A stretch of DNA of 27,753 nt, taken from positions 1 to 27,753 of the forward strand of contig JAKAPB010000002.1 of assembly GCA_021823045.1 (NCBI GenBank). The letters run 5' to 3'. Origin of the DNA: Actinomycetes bacterium (lineage in GTDB: Bacteria; Actinomycetota; Acidimicrobiia; Acidimicrobiales; Acidimicrobiaceae). Below are positions 16,464 through 25,969 of this stretch, one piece after another (the first letter of the stretch is position 1; each line of letters opens with the position of its first letter). The position numbers and the translations under genes are program-made. Under the pieces are notes generated by a model that worked only from the letters and a program-made list of their open reading frames with translations, was not told the DNA's origin and did no database searches.

Positions 16464-17638
16464 GCCAACCTGTCCTTCAGTAATTCTGCAACCACACTTG
16501 CGTCTTTGTCGCCCCTGCCGGACATGGTGATTACGACCTTCGACCCATTAGGGATAATCTTGCCGGCCTCTCGGAGGACCCAAGCCACGGCGTGTGCCGG
16601 CTCGAGTGCCGGAATTATACCCTCAGACTGCGATAGGACCATCGTCGCCTCGAGGACTTCGTCATCGTTGACTTGGTAGTACTCAGCCCGACCGATGGAA
16701 TGCAAGAACGAATGCTCTGGTCCTACCCCAGGGTAATCGAGACCCGCAGACACCGATTGCGCCTCACTGACCTGCCCAAATTCGTCCTGTAAAAGCATGG
16801 TCCGCATGCCATGAACGATACCGGGTGAGCCTCGGCCAATAGCGGCTCCGCCCAAAGGCTCGACTCCAACCAACCTGGTATTCTCCTTGGATGCGAAGCC
16901 GGCGAAGGTTCCAGCGGCGTTCGAACCCCCTCCGACACAAGCTACGACAAAATCCGGGTCTCCACCGATCTCTTGTTCAAACTGCGCCTGCGCCTCATCC
17001 CCTATTATTCGCTGGAACTCCCTAACCATATATGGGTAGGGATGCGGACCCATAACCGAACCTATGCAGTAGTGAGTACTCTCGACATTTGCGACCCAGT
17101 CCCTCATAGCTTCGTTTATCGCGTCCTTTAGGGTTTTTGAGCCCGAAGATACCGAAACCACCTCGGTGCCAAGAAGTTTCATCCGGAAAACGTTGAGTTC
17201 CTGTCGCTTTACGTCAACCTCGCCCATAAAGACTGTTGCGTCGAGTCCGAAGAGTGCTGCGGCGGTAGCCGTTGCGACACCGTGCTGCCCTGCGCCAGTC
17301 TCGGCAATTATCCGTTTTTTGCCCATCCTCTTGGTCAAAAGCGCTTGGCCGATGACATTATTGATCTTGTGTGAACCTGTGTGATTTAGATCTTCTCTTT
17401 TGAAAAATACATCTACGCCCAGCTTCTCCGAAAGCCTTTTGACGAAGGTTAGAGGAGTGGGTCTTCCGGCATAGTTTGAAAGAATCCGATAATACTCTGA
17501 TCGAAACTCGGGATCTACCCAGGACGATTCGAAGGCCTCCTCCAGCTCAGAACAGGCCGCGATCAGCGATTCAGGAACGTAGACGCCACCGAACTCTCCG
17601 AAGCGGCCCCTTTTTTCTGGCCTACCCATTACGTTCAA
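16460..17638 (-). CDS. trpB: Tryptophan synthase beta subunit
   Basis: 392 residues. PLP enzyme joining indole and serine. The PLP lysine is K91 in [10 protein letters not shown], the catalytic Glu is E113 in [14 protein letters not shown], and the phosphate-binding loop is [10 protein letters not shown]. The N-terminal [15 protein letters not shown] marks the canonical TrpB1 type. The start is best placed at TTG 17638: GGGAGGAG lies 5 nt upstream and the TTG overlaps the trpF stop as TTGA; an ATG three codons in (17629) is the alternative. Confidence 0.97.
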   Translation of the reverse strand: MNVMGRPEKRGRFGEFGGVYVPESLIAACSELEEAFESSWVDPEFRSEYYRILSNYAGRPTPLTFVKRLSEKLGVDVFFKREDLNHTGSHKINNVIGQALLTKRMGKKRIIAETGAGQHGVATATAAALFGLDATVFMGEVDVKRQELNVFRMKLLGTEVVSVSSGSKTLKDAINEAMRDWVANVESTHYCIGSVMGPHPYPYMVREFQRIIGDEAQAQFEQEIGGDPDFVVACVGGGSNAAGTFAGFASKENTRLVGVEPLGGAAIGRGSPGIVHGMRTMLLQDEFGQVSEAQSVSAGLDYPGVGPEHSFLHSIGRAEYYQVNDDEVLEATMVLSQSEGIIPALEPAHAVAWVLREAGKIIPNGSKVVITMSGRGDKDASVVAELLKDRLA

Positions 17639-18318
17639 TCCGACTCCTCCCAGTTGTAGGGCATATCTTCAGTAAAAGCGCCGTCTTGGTGCCAGTAATC
17701 AGCTTCCTCAATCTCTACGGCTTTAGCGTTTCTGATAAACGCCCTTAATTTGGCGGGATCCTTTTTGCCCGGGCTGGCCTCCACGCCCGAAGCGACGTCC
17801 ACACCATAAGGTCGAACCCTTTCGATTCCAACAGCCACATTTTCGGCATTCAGTCCACCAGCTAGCAACATGCGTCGTTCTGGGGACATCCCCTCGACCA
17901 ATGACCAGTCAAAGACCGAGCCAGATCCCGGGTTAGAGCTGTCGACCAACGTGGCCCAGATTCGATAAGCATCGAGGTTTCTGAGCTGTGAGTGGCCGGC
18001 CGGAAAACTTTTTATTACGTATCGAACTCGATCAGAGACGAAGTTAGTTGCCGTCGGTCCCTCATTTCCATGCAGCTGAGCTCCACTTAGCCCGATCTTA
18101 TTCACCAGCTTTGCCACCTCTTCTGGTCTTTCATTGACAAAAACTCCAAATGTCAAAACTGATCCGGGAAGTTGGTGGATTATCTCGGATACAGTTCGCT
18201 CATTGACCTGCCGTTTCGATGGAGCAAAAATGAAGCCAAGGGCATCGGCTCCAAGCGCGACCGACAAAAGTGCATCTGATTCGTTGGTAATTCCGCATAT
18301 CTTCACAAAAACTGACAT
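17635..18318 (-). CDS. trpF: Phosphoribosylanthranilate isomerase
   Basis: 227 residues, beta/alpha barrel. General base C8 ([10 protein letters not shown]) and general acid D126 ([11 protein letters not shown]), with the phosphate loops [11 protein letters not shown] and [12 protein letters not shown]. An acidic tail of about 25 residues (from about 202) follows the normal end. ATG 18318 shares one base with the trpC stop (TAATG). Having its own trpF means HisA here need not act as a dual-function PriA. Confidence 0.96.
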   Translation of the reverse strand: MSVFVKICGITNESDALLSVALGADALGFIFAPSKRQVNERTVSEIIHQLPGSVLTFGVFVNERPEEVAKLVNKIGLSGAQLHGNEGPTATNFVSDRVRYVIKSFPAGHSQLRNLDAYRIWATLVDSSNPGSGSVFDWSLVEGMSPERRMLLAGGLNAENVAVGIERVRPYGVDVASGVEASPGKKDPAKLRAFIRNAKAVEIEEADYWHQDGAFTEDMPYNWEESD

Positions 18319-19106
18319 TACAAACCCCTGCCGGCGGTCACAAATGCTCGCAACAGTTCCTCGGGGGATTTTGCACGTATGAGGGCCTCGCCAATCAGGG
18401 CACCATCGAAGCCAGCCTTCGACAAGGTGGTCAACTGCTCGGGATCGCTTACGCCGGACTCTGCAATCTTAACCAGTCCTGCCGGAACCAGTTTGGATAG
18501 CTTAAGCGCCCTTGTTGTATCGACACTGAAGGTTGTCAGATCACGTTGGTTTATTCCTAAGATATCCGCTACCGAATCATCTAGTTGGGCTAATTCCTCC
18601 TCGTTGTGTACCTCAAGTAAAACTTCGAGTCCGACCCTGTGGGCGAGGTCAGAAAAGCGTACTACCTCTTCTACGGAAAGAGCAGCAGCGATAAGCAGGA
18701 CTGCATCAGCACCGATAAGCCTTGCATCGAGTACGTCCAGCTCTGAAACTGTAAAGTCTTTTCGGAGAATTGGAAGGTCGGTAAGCGTTCGTGCCAATTT
18801 TATGTCATCCATCGAGCCAGAGAAGAACTCCCGATCGGTGAGGATGGATATCCCTTTCGCACCACCTTGGACGTAGCTTGCCACTTGATCGGATACCGAT
18901 ATATCGGGAGCTAATTCGCCTTTTGAAGGAGATCTCCGCTTCACCTCGGCGATGATGGACACGCCGCTCTGTTCGGTCAGTGACCCTGATAACGATCTCG
19001 TAGGAGGCAAATCATGAGTCATCCGGATCAGTTCTTTTACGTCGCGGTGGTCGTCCTTCGCTCTCATGCGATGCCAAAGCATAATTTTGTCCAGGTAGGT
19101 CTTCAT
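18318..19106 (-). CDS. trpC: Indole-3-glycerol-phosphate synthase
   Basis: 262 residues. Family catalytic residues are all visible: E54 and K56 (IAEVKRRSPSKG), K116 (PILRKDF), E165 (EVLLEVH), N186 (GINQRDL, where NNRDL is commoner) and E216/S217 (KIAESGVSD). The N-terminal MKTYLDKIMLWH fits the usual start. ATG 19106 has GAGGTAG just upstream. It is the first gene of the trpC-F-B-A unit; no attenuator, T-box or tandem-Trp leader was found in the 500 bp upstream. Confidence 0.96.
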   Translation of the reverse strand: MKTYLDKIMLWHRMRAKDDHRDVKELIRMTHDLPPTRSLSGSLTEQSGVSIIAEVKRRSPSKGELAPDISVSDQVASYVQGGAKGISILTDREFFSGSMDDIKLARTLTDLPILRKDFTVSELDVLDARLIGADAVLLIAAALSVEEVVRFSDLAHRVGLEVLLEVHNEEELAQLDDSVADILGINQRDLTTFSVDTTRALKLSKLVPAGLVKIAESGVSDPEQLTTLSKAGFDGALIGEALIRAKSPEELLRAFVTAGRGL

Positions 19107-19630
19107 CTACCTCAAATCCTAACCGCACAATCCATTTCATCAACGAGCCCACCGATGATGATATGGCCAGAAGCCAATACCGGTCCAAAACTTCACGTTC
19201 AACAAACCACTCGGTACCAGGAGGGGGGAATCTCATTAGGAGGTTGAATACTCAAGATCCGTCGATCGAATCCTCCGCAAAAACGACAGACATTGCCTAG
19301 CACAATTTGAAAGCAGAGGCTCTGACACGACCTGATCTCCTGCTGAAGAGATATTCGAGTGACCCGCAGCATAGGCAATTGCAATATATGTTGTACGTCG
19401 TCGAGTTAAGGTGGACGGAACCGTTTGGGTTACTTTGTTGCGAGTTTGGCTTAATTCGAGTGTTTTTCAGCTTGCTCAAAGCCGCCACGACCTTTTCATG
19501 TCAAAGGACGACCTCATAACCCTCAATTTGTCTAATTGGCACTACCATGGCTTGAGAATGTGGGGCGTATAATTTGACAGAGCCTCAGTCCTTGAATGCT
19601 AATGAGTCGCTAAAAAGGAAACCTTGACCG
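19107..19630. other. Divergent intergenic region between trpC and a two-component system
   Basis: About 520 bp that should hold promoters for trpC (minus) and the response regulator (plus). Apart from the plus-strand promoter candidate at 19568-19603, I see no gene. Short ORFs here lack ribosome binding sites and family resemblance. A weak ATCTC/GAGAT hairpin occurs near 19334-19352. Confidence 0.5.
19568..19603 (+). promoter_or_regulatory. Candidate promoter of the two-component operon
   Basis: A perfect TTGACA (19574-19579) is followed after 18 nt by GCTAAT (19598-19603). A perfect TATAAT also sits at 19568-19573, but without a matching -35. Either could serve; the first gives a 5' leader of about 20 nt including the AAGGAAA ribosome binding site (about 19615) before ATG 19631. 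Confidence 0.45.
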
Positions 19631-20311
19631 ATGGAAGAAAGCGGAGTCGTTATCGTTGTCGAAGATGACCCTTCCATCGCCGACCTATTGAACGGGTATC
19701 TTCGCAAGGAAGGTTACCGTGTACTTCTCGCTCCTAATGGCGCAAAAGGATTGGAACTCTTTTCAAATAACCAACCGAGCATGTTGATCCTGGACATCTC
19801 TCTGCCAGGCGAAATAGATGGGCTAGACGTGTGTCGAGAGGTCAGAAAGACCTCAAGCGTACCGATAATAATGCTCACGGCAAGAGACAGCGAATTGGAC
19901 AAAATACTCGGCCTAGAGCTTGGAGCGGACGACTACGTTACCAAGCCATTCTCTCCCAGGGAACTACTCTCCCGAATTCGAGCGGTGCAAAGGAGAACTA
20001 TATCCCCATCAAAGGCTCGGGGAGAGGATCAAATAGTTGTTTCCGGGGTCACCGTAGACTTCCGGACGAGGGAAGTGTTCGTTACTGGGGAGTCAGTTCC
20101 CTTCACGGCTAAAGAGTTTGAGCTGCTTGCTTACTTCCTGCGAAATAGGAGGGTCGCACTATCTCGTAGGCAGCTGCTCGATGGAGTGTGGGGACCTGAT
20201 TGGTACGGGGATGATCGCACCGTTGACGTTCACGTTCGACAACTGCGCAAAAAGCTAGGAAGCTCATTCCCCTTGGTGACGGTCTGGGGAATCGGATACC
20301 GGATGGATTAG
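19631..20311 (+). CDS. OmpR/PhoB-type response regulator
   Basis: 226 residues. The receiver (about 1-120) has E11/D12/D13, phospho-acceptor D55 (LILDISLPG), T83 (IMLTARDSE) and K105 (DDYVTKPFSP). A winged-helix DNA-binding domain (about 130-226) includes PFTAKEFELLAYFLRN, SRRQLLDGVWG, RTVDVHVRQLRKKLG and the final wing WGIGYRMD. The start is ATG 19631 with AAGGAAA 9 nt upstream. The sensor kinase gene follows after 8 nt, so the two form a pair. Target genes unknown; the divergent trp operon is one possibility. Confidence 0.95.
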   Translation: MEESGVVIVVEDDPSIADLLNGYLRKEGYRVLLAPNGAKGLELFSNNQPSMLILDISLPGEIDGLDVCREVRKTSSVPIIMLTARDSELDKILGLELGADDYVTKPFSPRELLSRIRAVQRRTISPSKARGEDQIVVSGVTVDFRTREVFVTGESVPFTAKEFELLAYFLRNRRVALSRRQLLDGVWGPDWYGDDRTVDVHVRQLRKKLGSSFPLVTVWGIGYRMD

Positions 20312-20319
20312 GGGTCGAA

Positions 20320-21669
20320 TTGAGACGAAAGATCACCCTGACCCTCGTTGTTTCGGTAACTAGTGTCATATTGATAGCTGGCTTTGGAGTCTTGCTACTC
20401 TCCCGACAGATATCGGCCCATCAAGGTCGTGCATTTCTAATCAGGACGGTCCGTACTATAGTTGCGACCCAGTCGTCGCACCCCTACCTTGCTCGAGAAG
20501 TCGTCAAAATTGCGGGACTCAATGGTGCCCATTTCGAAACTCTTTATTCCAATGGCACAGTTTCCGGAAGCATCAATGCACTCCCGAGCAGTCTTGTGAG
20601 TGCATCAACCGGCCACCCGGGGGAAATCTACACGCTTACACAAGGATCCAGCATCTATGCCGCCGTCGATATCCCCGTTAGCCGAACCACCCCCAAGGGT
20701 CACGTCACCGGCCTGATTGTAGTCCTGCAAAAGTCAATTGCAATTCCACCTCGAAGCATCCTTTTTCTAGTACTGGTTGCAGTGGCTGCAATTCTCATTG
20801 CATTGCTAGTCGGAGAGTCAATTTCTGCCCGCATCACGAGACCAATACTCGGCCTGCAAGAGGTAACTCGGAAACTGGCAGAGGGAGAGGTGGGAATTCG
20901 ACCAGAACCAATCAGTGGTCACTATCCAGAGATCCAGGACTTATCGAATTCTATTTCTCAGATGGCCGCTTCACTTGAAAAGTCCGAAGAGCTTCAGAAA
21001 GACTTTTTCATGGCGATTTCTCATGACCTTCGCACGCCATTAACTTCGGTCTCTGGATTCGCAGAAGCAATCCTGGACGAGACGGTAGACGACCCGAAGC
21101 AGGCGGCTGCCGTAATACTAAAACAATCGAAGCGTCTCGAAGTAATGGTACGGGACCTTCTTGAGCTTTCGAGAATACAAGCCGGTAGGTTTAAACTCGA
21201 AATTTCCCGGGTAGATGCGGCCCACCTCGTCGACGACTTGGCTGAAATATTTTCCTTGCGGGCGGCTGAAGCGGTCATAAACTTCCACTATCAGGGCCTC
21301 GGATTCCAACAATTAGCCGATTTGGATCCAAATCGATTTACGCAAGTGCTCCAAAACCTCATGGAAAACGCGTACAAGTTCGCGTCGACTTCGATTAGTT
21401 TGACCTCAAAATTAACCGAAGATGGAGACTTTAGGATTTCAGTCCTTGACGACGGGCCAGGAATACCGCTTGGAGACCAATCCAAGGTCTTTCGCCACGC
21501 TCACCGCAACGATAATACACCCTCCAGGGAACAGGGGTCGGGGGTCGGCCTTCTAATCGTGGCGGAACTTGCACAAGCAATGGGATTAAGAGTGGGCTTT
21601 AAGTCCCCCGTACAGACCGCTGGCGGTACCGAGATGATCGTGATTATCCCAAGAAAACTATTGGCCTAG
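20320..21669 (+). CDS. Membrane sensor histidine kinase
   Basis: 449 residues: TM1 about 6-28, an extracytoplasmic sensor domain about 30-145, TM2 about 147-166, a HAMP linker (about 167-220), HisKA with phospho-acceptor H235 (FFMAISHDLRTPLTSVSGF), and HATPase_c with N box N350 (QNLMENAYKF), G1 (DDGPGIP) and G2 (GSGVGLLIVAEL). It phosphorylates the response regulator encoded 8 nt upstream. Start TTG 20320 with AGGGG upstream. The sensor domain has no recognisable ligand motif, so the signal is unknown. It ends facing ygfZ with 29 nt between. Confidence 0.95.
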   Translation: MRRKITLTLVVSVTSVILIAGFGVLLLSRQISAHQGRAFLIRTVRTIVATQSSHPYLAREVVKIAGLNGAHFETLYSNGTVSGSINALPSSLVSASTGHPGEIYTLTQGSSIYAAVDIPVSRTTPKGHVTGLIVVLQKSIAIPPRSILFLVLVAVAAILIALLVGESISARITRPILGLQEVTRKLAEGEVGIRPEPISGHYPEIQDLSNSISQMAASLEKSEELQKDFFMAISHDLRTPLTSVSGFAEAILDETVDDPKQAAAVILKQSKRLEVMVRDLLELSRIQAGRFKLEISRVDAAHLVDDLAEIFSLRAAEAVINFHYQGLGFQQLADLDPNRFTQVLQNLMENAYKFASTSISLTSKLTEDGDFRISVLDDGPGIPLGDQSKVFRHAHRNDNTPSREQGSGVGLLIVAELAQAMGLRVGFKSPVQTAGGTEMIVIIPRKLLA

Positions 21670-21698
21670 ACAGTCCGAATAGAATGGGCACGCTGGCA

Positions 21699-22613
21699 TT
21701 AGTCAACGATCTCTGCCTTCCCAATTGGATGGTCAGTGTCAGTTATCCCGGGCAGCACCAGATCGAAGAAGTTAGAATCCGTCGCACTCCTTTTAATCGC
21801 TCCAATGCCGTTTCCGTTTCCTGGCTCTCCTTCGGCGAGAGAGGTGACTTCACCTGCTAAAAGCCCATTGCGGTAGAGTTCAAGTGGCGCTCCGGAACTC
21901 ACTACTTCTGCAATAGTGAAATTTTGTCCCATTTCGATGGTCAGAACTTTGAGCGAAATCGGTGCAGCCGTAGCCCTCGAGTGCATCCTTTCGACTAGTT
22001 CCTGCCCCACGTAGCATCCCTTTTGAAAAGATACAAACAGTTCGAGAGATTCGCCGAGAGCCCCTGGAAATATTCCTAGGCTCAGTTCCGAAGTGTAACT
22101 TGGAAAATTAGATTTGATCCTCTGGAGTTCAAGTGCCTTTATGAGGCGCTTCTCCCTCTCCCCAATTACCATCCCTTCCGGCTCGACCTTTGACAGATAA
22201 ATCACTTCGTTAAATCCAAAGTATCCGCCGGAAAAGTGTCCTAAGTAAGGAGCTTCCGGCGGTATACGGCGTCCTAAAAGTGCGAAGGAATCAAGAACCT
22301 CTACCGTTGCCTTCGTCCTTATTAGGTATCTTTTTAGCCTCTGTTGCACTTCATCTACGGCAGCACTCTCTACGAGCAGCACGAACTTTTCCGCTTCCTC
22401 ACGCAGGACCCAACAGATTGCAGTAATTTTGCCGGTCGGTGCTAGCAGCAAGGACATCGAGCAGTCTCCTAAAGGAATGTCTTCGACGTCCTGGCTCAGT
22501 TGACCCTGTAGATAGCCGGCGGCGTCAGGTCCTGCCACTTCGAGCGCAGTGTAATCGAGCTTCAAGTACTCAGCTTCACTTAATACGTTTAGGCCAACCA
22601 CAGGACATCCCAT
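21699..22613 (-). CDS. ygfZ: YgfZ/GcvT-like folate-binding protein
   Basis: 304 residues, near the usual YgfZ size. The diagnostic motif K198-G-C-Y-x-G-Q-E205 (FQKGCYVGQELVERMHSRA) is intact, with C200 the conserved cysteine. The N-terminal half has LQGQLSQDVEDIP and a LLLAPTGKI motif typical of the GcvT-like fold. YgfZ proteins use folate to support repair and assembly of certain Fe-S enzymes. Start ATG 22613 lacks a strong ribosome binding site. It is monocistronic here, with no glycine-cleavage genes nearby, which favours YgfZ over GcvT. Confidence 0.9.
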   Translation of the reverse strand: MGCPVVGLNVLSEAEYLKLDYTALEVAGPDAAGYLQGQLSQDVEDIPLGDCSMSLLLAPTGKITAICWVLREEAEKFVLLVESAAVDEVQQRLKRYLIRTKATVEVLDSFALLGRRIPPEAPYLGHFSGGYFGFNEVIYLSKVEPEGMVIGEREKRLIKALELQRIKSNFPSYTSELSLGIFPGALGESLELFVSFQKGCYVGQELVERMHSRATAAPISLKVLTIEMGQNFTIAEVVSSGAPLELYRNGLLAGEVTSLAEGEPGNGNGIGAIKRSATDSNFFDLVLPGITDTDHPIGKAEIVD

Positions 22614-22942
22614 CTACTTACCATTAACATAGACAAACAGCCGCCAAGCGGTCTTCCTTCCAATACTTACCACAATGGGTTCTGATCGGAAAATACCCCC
22701 GGCTTTAGCCGTGTGGAGGTTTCGACAGGATCCGATCAAAGCCGAAGTGTTCCTGAAGTCGAGCAGTGCGAATTATGAGGAACGAAGCGGTCCAATAATA
22801 CGCAAATGGGCCTACGTTCTTCATGGCCGTTTGCATTTCAAGGGTATTAGGCTGAATTAGGCCAAAAAGTGTTTAATGGAAAAGCCAATAGTTCCAATTC
22901 AAAAGTGTCGAACGTCATGACTATGCCATAAGGAGAACAGCG
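22614..22942. other. Intergenic region with a nested inverted repeat
   Basis: About 330 bp between divergent genes. TGATCGGA (22683-22690) and TCCGATCA (22731-22738) could pair over 40 nt and enclose a smaller hairpin CGGC-TTTA-GCCG (22700-22711). A 61-codon plus ORF overlaps this (22675-22860) without a ribosome binding site and is not called. The ribosome binding site for the downstream gene (AAGGAGA) is at about 22930. Confidence 0.4.
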
Positions 22943-23638
22943 TTGAAGAAGATCGGAATAACCTCGGGACTTTTTGACCAAAATCGATATGGCATCTACG
23001 CTGGATACTCAGCAGCGATAACTGAGTTAGGCCATACTCCTTATGTTTTTTCGAGCGCCACTTTCGAACTGGTAAAAGACCCACGAATTTTGGATGATAT
23101 CGCCTCGGAAATGGTCAGTTCCGTCGACTCCCTCATCCTTCCAGGCGGATATGATGTCCAGCCTTTCCTCTATGGCGAGCCTGATTCACCACAACTCCAA
23201 CAGATCGATCCCACCAGGGATCTGTTTGAGATAGCGGCCATCAAGGCCGCTAGGTCGCAAGGTAAGAAGATCTTGGCCATTTGCCGTGGAATCCAGATAC
23301 TGAATGTCGCCCTTGGTGGGACCCTCTACCAAGACTTGCCGAGTTCAGGCTTTAACAACCATTCCGACATCGACAACGAGCATACGCCTTCCCATCGGGT
23401 GGAGTTAATGCCGGGCTCTAAGGTCGCCAAATATACCAATCATGCAGACGCAGTCAATACCCTACATCATCAGGCGATAAAAGACCTCGCCCCCGGTTTG
23501 GAAGTAACAGCGAGATCAGACGACGGCGTCGTCGAAGCGGTAGAGTCCGAAGAAATCATCGGCGTGCAGTGGCACCCAGAGCGTATGTGGCGGCTGGATA
23601 GAAATCACCTTGGAACCTTTAAGTGGCTCGTTGAGTAG
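22943..23638 (+). CDS. Class I glutamine amidotransferase-like hydrolase (peptidase C26, PuuD-like)
   Basis: 231 residues. Catalytic triad C114 (LAICRGIQILNVALGG), H211 and E213 (GVQWHPERM), with the oxyanion-side LILPGGYDVQPFLYGE and the C26-type VNTLHHQAIKDLAPGL. This pattern is that of gamma-glutamyl-gamma-aminobutyrate hydrolase-like enzymes (hydrolysis of gamma-glutamyl amides), not TrpG or HisH, although it lies convergent with trpE (36 nt between). No other putrescine-pathway gene is present, so the true substrate is open. Start TTG 22943, AAGGAGA 7 nt upstream. Confidence 0.88.
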   Translation: MKKIGITSGLFDQNRYGIYAGYSAAITELGHTPYVFSSATFELVKDPRILDDIASEMVSSVDSLILPGGYDVQPFLYGEPDSPQLQQIDPTRDLFEIAAIKAARSQGKKILAICRGIQILNVALGGTLYQDLPSSGFNNHSDIDNEHTPSHRVELMPGSKVAKYTNHADAVNTLHHQAIKDLAPGLEVTARSDDGVVEAVESEEIIGVQWHPERMWRLDRNHLGTFKWLVE

Positions 23639-23674
23639 ATCAAGGCACACCTTTAGGACTGCGGGATAGTGGCC

Positions 23675-25183
23675 TTACGACACTTCAAGGGTCTCCAAAA
23701 GTGCCACTATCGCCAATATTGATTTGGCCTTATTGAGGCACTCAGCATCTTCGGCCCAAGGATCAGAGTCTGCAACTATTCCAGCCCCAGCCTGCATATA
23801 CCCGTTTCCGCGCCTATCGACAAAAAGTGTCCGTATCGCTATGGCGACATCGAGATTACCGGCAAGGTCTATGTAACCAACCACTCCAGCATAGGGACCC
23901 CTCCGGGTGGGCTCTAGCTCGTCGATTATCTGCATCGCCCTTACTTTTGGAGACCCCGATACCGTGCCGGCTGGTATCGTGGCCTTCAAGACGTCAAAAG
24001 GACCCAAACCGTCTCGCAGCTGTGCCGACACCTGCGACGTCAGGTGAATGACACTCGAATACTTTTCAACGATCATCAACTCATCTACGGTCTCGGTAGC
24101 AAACTTCGAGATTCGACCAATGTCATTTCTGGCTAGGTCTACGAGCATCACATGTTCCGCTAGTTCCTTCGGATTCTCTATCAATTCTGCGATGAGCCGC
24201 TTATCCTCCTCCTCGGTCATACCCCTCGGTCTCGTGCCAGCGATCGGCCTCGTGACAACTCGACCGCCTTCGAGCTTTACCAGGGCTTCCGGTGAGGATC
24301 CGACCACGTCCATTTCTGGGGTTCTGATGAAGTACATATATGGCGATGGGTTTGAAGCCCTAAGGGCGCGATAGAGGGTGAATGATGGTCGTGAAAGGCG
24401 AAAGTCGAACCGTTGGGAAAGGACTACTTGGAAGATATCACCCTGTGCGATGAGTTCCTTGGCGACCTCCACCTTTGCAACAAACTCCTCTGAAGTCTGG
24501 TTTCTTACCATTTCAGGGAGCCTCTGCGTCTTCTGGGGAAATTCAAAGGTCTCTAAGGATCGAGGCTCAGCGATGGCATTTGCCATAGCTACCAGCTTCT
24601 TACGGGCGTTTGCGTACTTCTCTGCTAAATCGCCATCGGTATCGGTATCTCTTACAAAAACATTCGAGACCAAGGTGATACTCTGCTCAAAGTGATCAAA
24701 AGCACACACATCGCCAATTAGGGACATCTGGGCGATTGGCAGATCTCTCGCGTCCTCCTTCAATTCGGCGAGATCCTCGAGTTCCCGAACCGTTTCATAT
24801 CCGAGATAACCTATTAACCCAGAAGTCAAAGGCGGATGGTTAGCAGGGGCGGCAACTCGCAAGGAAGCGGTAACGAACTCCAAGAGCTCAAACAGCCCCA
24901 TTCCCGCATCGCCGAAATCTCCAAGAATTCCCTCCTTGTTTATTCCGGCATCATCCTGTGTGACCCTTCCTAAGGAGCTCCTTCCCACAAATGAATATCT
25001 CGACCACCGCTGACCCTGTTCCACCGATTCGAGCAGAAAGCCTTCCGCTTCACCAACAAGTTTCGCGTATACCGAAACAGGCGTCTCTAGGTCAGCTAGC
25101 ATCTTTGCGGAAACAGAGACTACATTGTGTTTTTTCGCTAGGGCTACAAACTCGCCTTCATCTTTGGGCCAATAGCGTTTCAC
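23675..25183 (-). CDS. trpE: Anthranilate synthase component I
   Basis: 502 residues. Converts chorismate plus ammonia to anthranilate with TrpG, which is not in the window. The N-terminal domain has the feedback tryptophan-binding motif LLES (50-53; [20 protein letters not shown]). The C-terminal chorismate domain has [45 protein letters not shown] and [14 protein letters not shown] 25183 overlaps the hisI stop as GTGA. It is the last gene of the his operon and lies more than 4 kb from trpC-F-B-A, so the trp pathway is split between two units. Confidence 0.97.
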   Translation of the reverse strand: MKRYWPKDEGEFVALAKKHNVVSVSAKMLADLETPVSVYAKLVGEAEGFLLESVEQGQRWSRYSFVGRSSLGRVTQDDAGINKEGILGDFGDAGMGLFELLEFVTASLRVAAPANHPPLTSGLIGYLGYETVRELEDLAELKEDARDLPIAQMSLIGDVCAFDHFEQSITLVSNVFVRDTDTDGDLAEKYANARKKLVAMANAIAEPRSLETFEFPQKTQRLPEMVRNQTSEEFVAKVEVAKELIAQGDIFQVVLSQRFDFRLSRPSFTLYRALRASNPSPYMYFIRTPEMDVVGSSPEALVKLEGGRVVTRPIAGTRPRGMTEEEDKRLIAELIENPKELAEHVMLVDLARNDIGRISKFATETVDELMIVEKYSSVIHLTSQVSAQLRDGLGPFDVLKATIPAGTVSGSPKVRAMQIIDELEPTRRGPYAGVVGYIDLAGNLDVAIAIRTLFVDRRGNGYMQAGAGIVADSDPWAEDAECLNKAKSILAIVALLETLEVS

Positions 25184-25563
25184 TCTTTTGTGTCCGGTGG
25201 GATCTCATCGACAATCGTCCTAAAGAAACAGCTATAGGCGCCGGTGTGGCAAGCTCCAGCGCCAACCTGGTCCACCTCTATCAAAAGGGTATCCATGTCA
25301 CAGTCGGCCTTGATTCGATGAACAAGTTGTATGTTGCCCGAGGTATCTCCCTTGGCCCAATATTCATTTCGCGACCTGGAAAAGTACCAAGTTCGCCCGG
25401 TTTCAATCGTTCGTCGCAGGGATTCGAGGTTCATCCAGGCCATCATGAGGACTTCCTTGGTTGCTACGTCAACACAGATAGCGGGTATTAGACCTTTGTC
25501 ATTAAGTCGTAACTCATTCAGATCAAAGCCGATCTCCATAAAAAGCTTCTCGGGCGCACTCAT
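25180..25563 (-). CDS. hisI: Phosphoribosyl-AMP cyclohydrolase
   Basis: 127 residues, the single-domain cyclohydrolase without the HisE part. Zinc ligands C88, C105 and C112 ([28 protein letters not shown]), magnesium-binding D87/D89/D91, and [19 protein letters not shown] typical of HisI. It opens the adenine ring of PR-AMP in histidine synthesis. ATG 25563 shares one base with the upstream GroES-like stop (TGATG), and its own stop overlaps trpE, so all three are likely co-translated. Confidence 0.97.
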   Translation of the reverse strand: MSAPEKLFMEIGFDLNELRLNDKGLIPAICVDVATKEVLMMAWMNLESLRRTIETGRTWYFSRSRNEYWAKGDTSGNIQLVHRIKADCDMDTLLIEVDQVGAGACHTGAYSCFFRTIVDEIPPDTKE

Positions 25564-25889
25564 CAGAGGTATAGTCCCGTCCCGCCCTCGGACTGCTCAG
25601 TAGCAACGGCGTGAATGTCTCTCTCTCTCAGAATCAGGTAGGTGTCACCATTCACTTCGACTTCGTAGCGCTCTTCGGCGTCGAAAAGTACTCTATCCTT
25701 GACCTTCACTGAACGAACATTCGGACCGACGGCAACGACGTCAGCCCAGGTAAGCCTCTTGGCCACCTGCGCAGTAGCTGGAATCAAAATCCCAGAACGA
25801 GATTGCCTCTCACCTTCAGCGAATGGCTGAGATACTAATACTCGATCTGCGAGAACATAAATTGCCTGTTTCATCGGTTGATTTGTCAT
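25563..25889 (-). CDS. GroES-like (Cpn10) protein embedded in his operon
   Basis: 108 residues from ATG 25889 (TTG 25907 and ATG 25874 are alternatives; none has a good ribosome binding site). The Cpn10 barrel pattern is clear: [11 protein letters not shown] at the start, a mobile-loop region [11 protein letters not shown] with a hydrophobic GIL tripeptide, then [40 protein letters not shown] and [10 protein letters not shown]. The loop and the acidic roof are unlike a standard GroES, and no groEL is nearby. It lies 80 nt after hisF and touches hisI. It may be a paralogue working with GroEL or a specialised scaffold; this is inference. Confidence 0.8.
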   Translation of the reverse strand: MTNQPMKQAIYVLADRVLVSQPFAEGERQSRSGILIPATAQVAKRLTWADVVAVGPNVRSVKVKDRVLFDAEERYEVEVNGDTYLILRERDIHAVATEQSEGGTGLYL

Positions 25890-25969
25890 TCTCAAACCAT
25901 TCAACACTAAATGGTCCCCTACACCGACCCATTTACAGCCGAAGGGACATAAAACTACTCAATCTTGGA

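Noticed and set aside
19012..19236. Reverse ORF upstream of trpC with three Trp codons, as a possible trp leader peptide
   Set aside because: The Trp codons are far apart, the ORF runs about 95 bp into trpC in another frame, the sequence before its ATG is CCTCC rather than a ribosome binding site, and no attenuator hairpins follow.
22675..22860. 61-codon plus ORF before the C26 amidotransferase
   Set aside because: No ribosome binding site, no recognisable family, and it overlaps the inverted repeat.
22943..23638. Amidotransferase beside trpE as TrpG
   Set aside because: Its motifs (CRGIQILN, NTLHHQAIKDL, GVQWHPERM) are of the C26/PuuD type, and it is transcribed against trpE.
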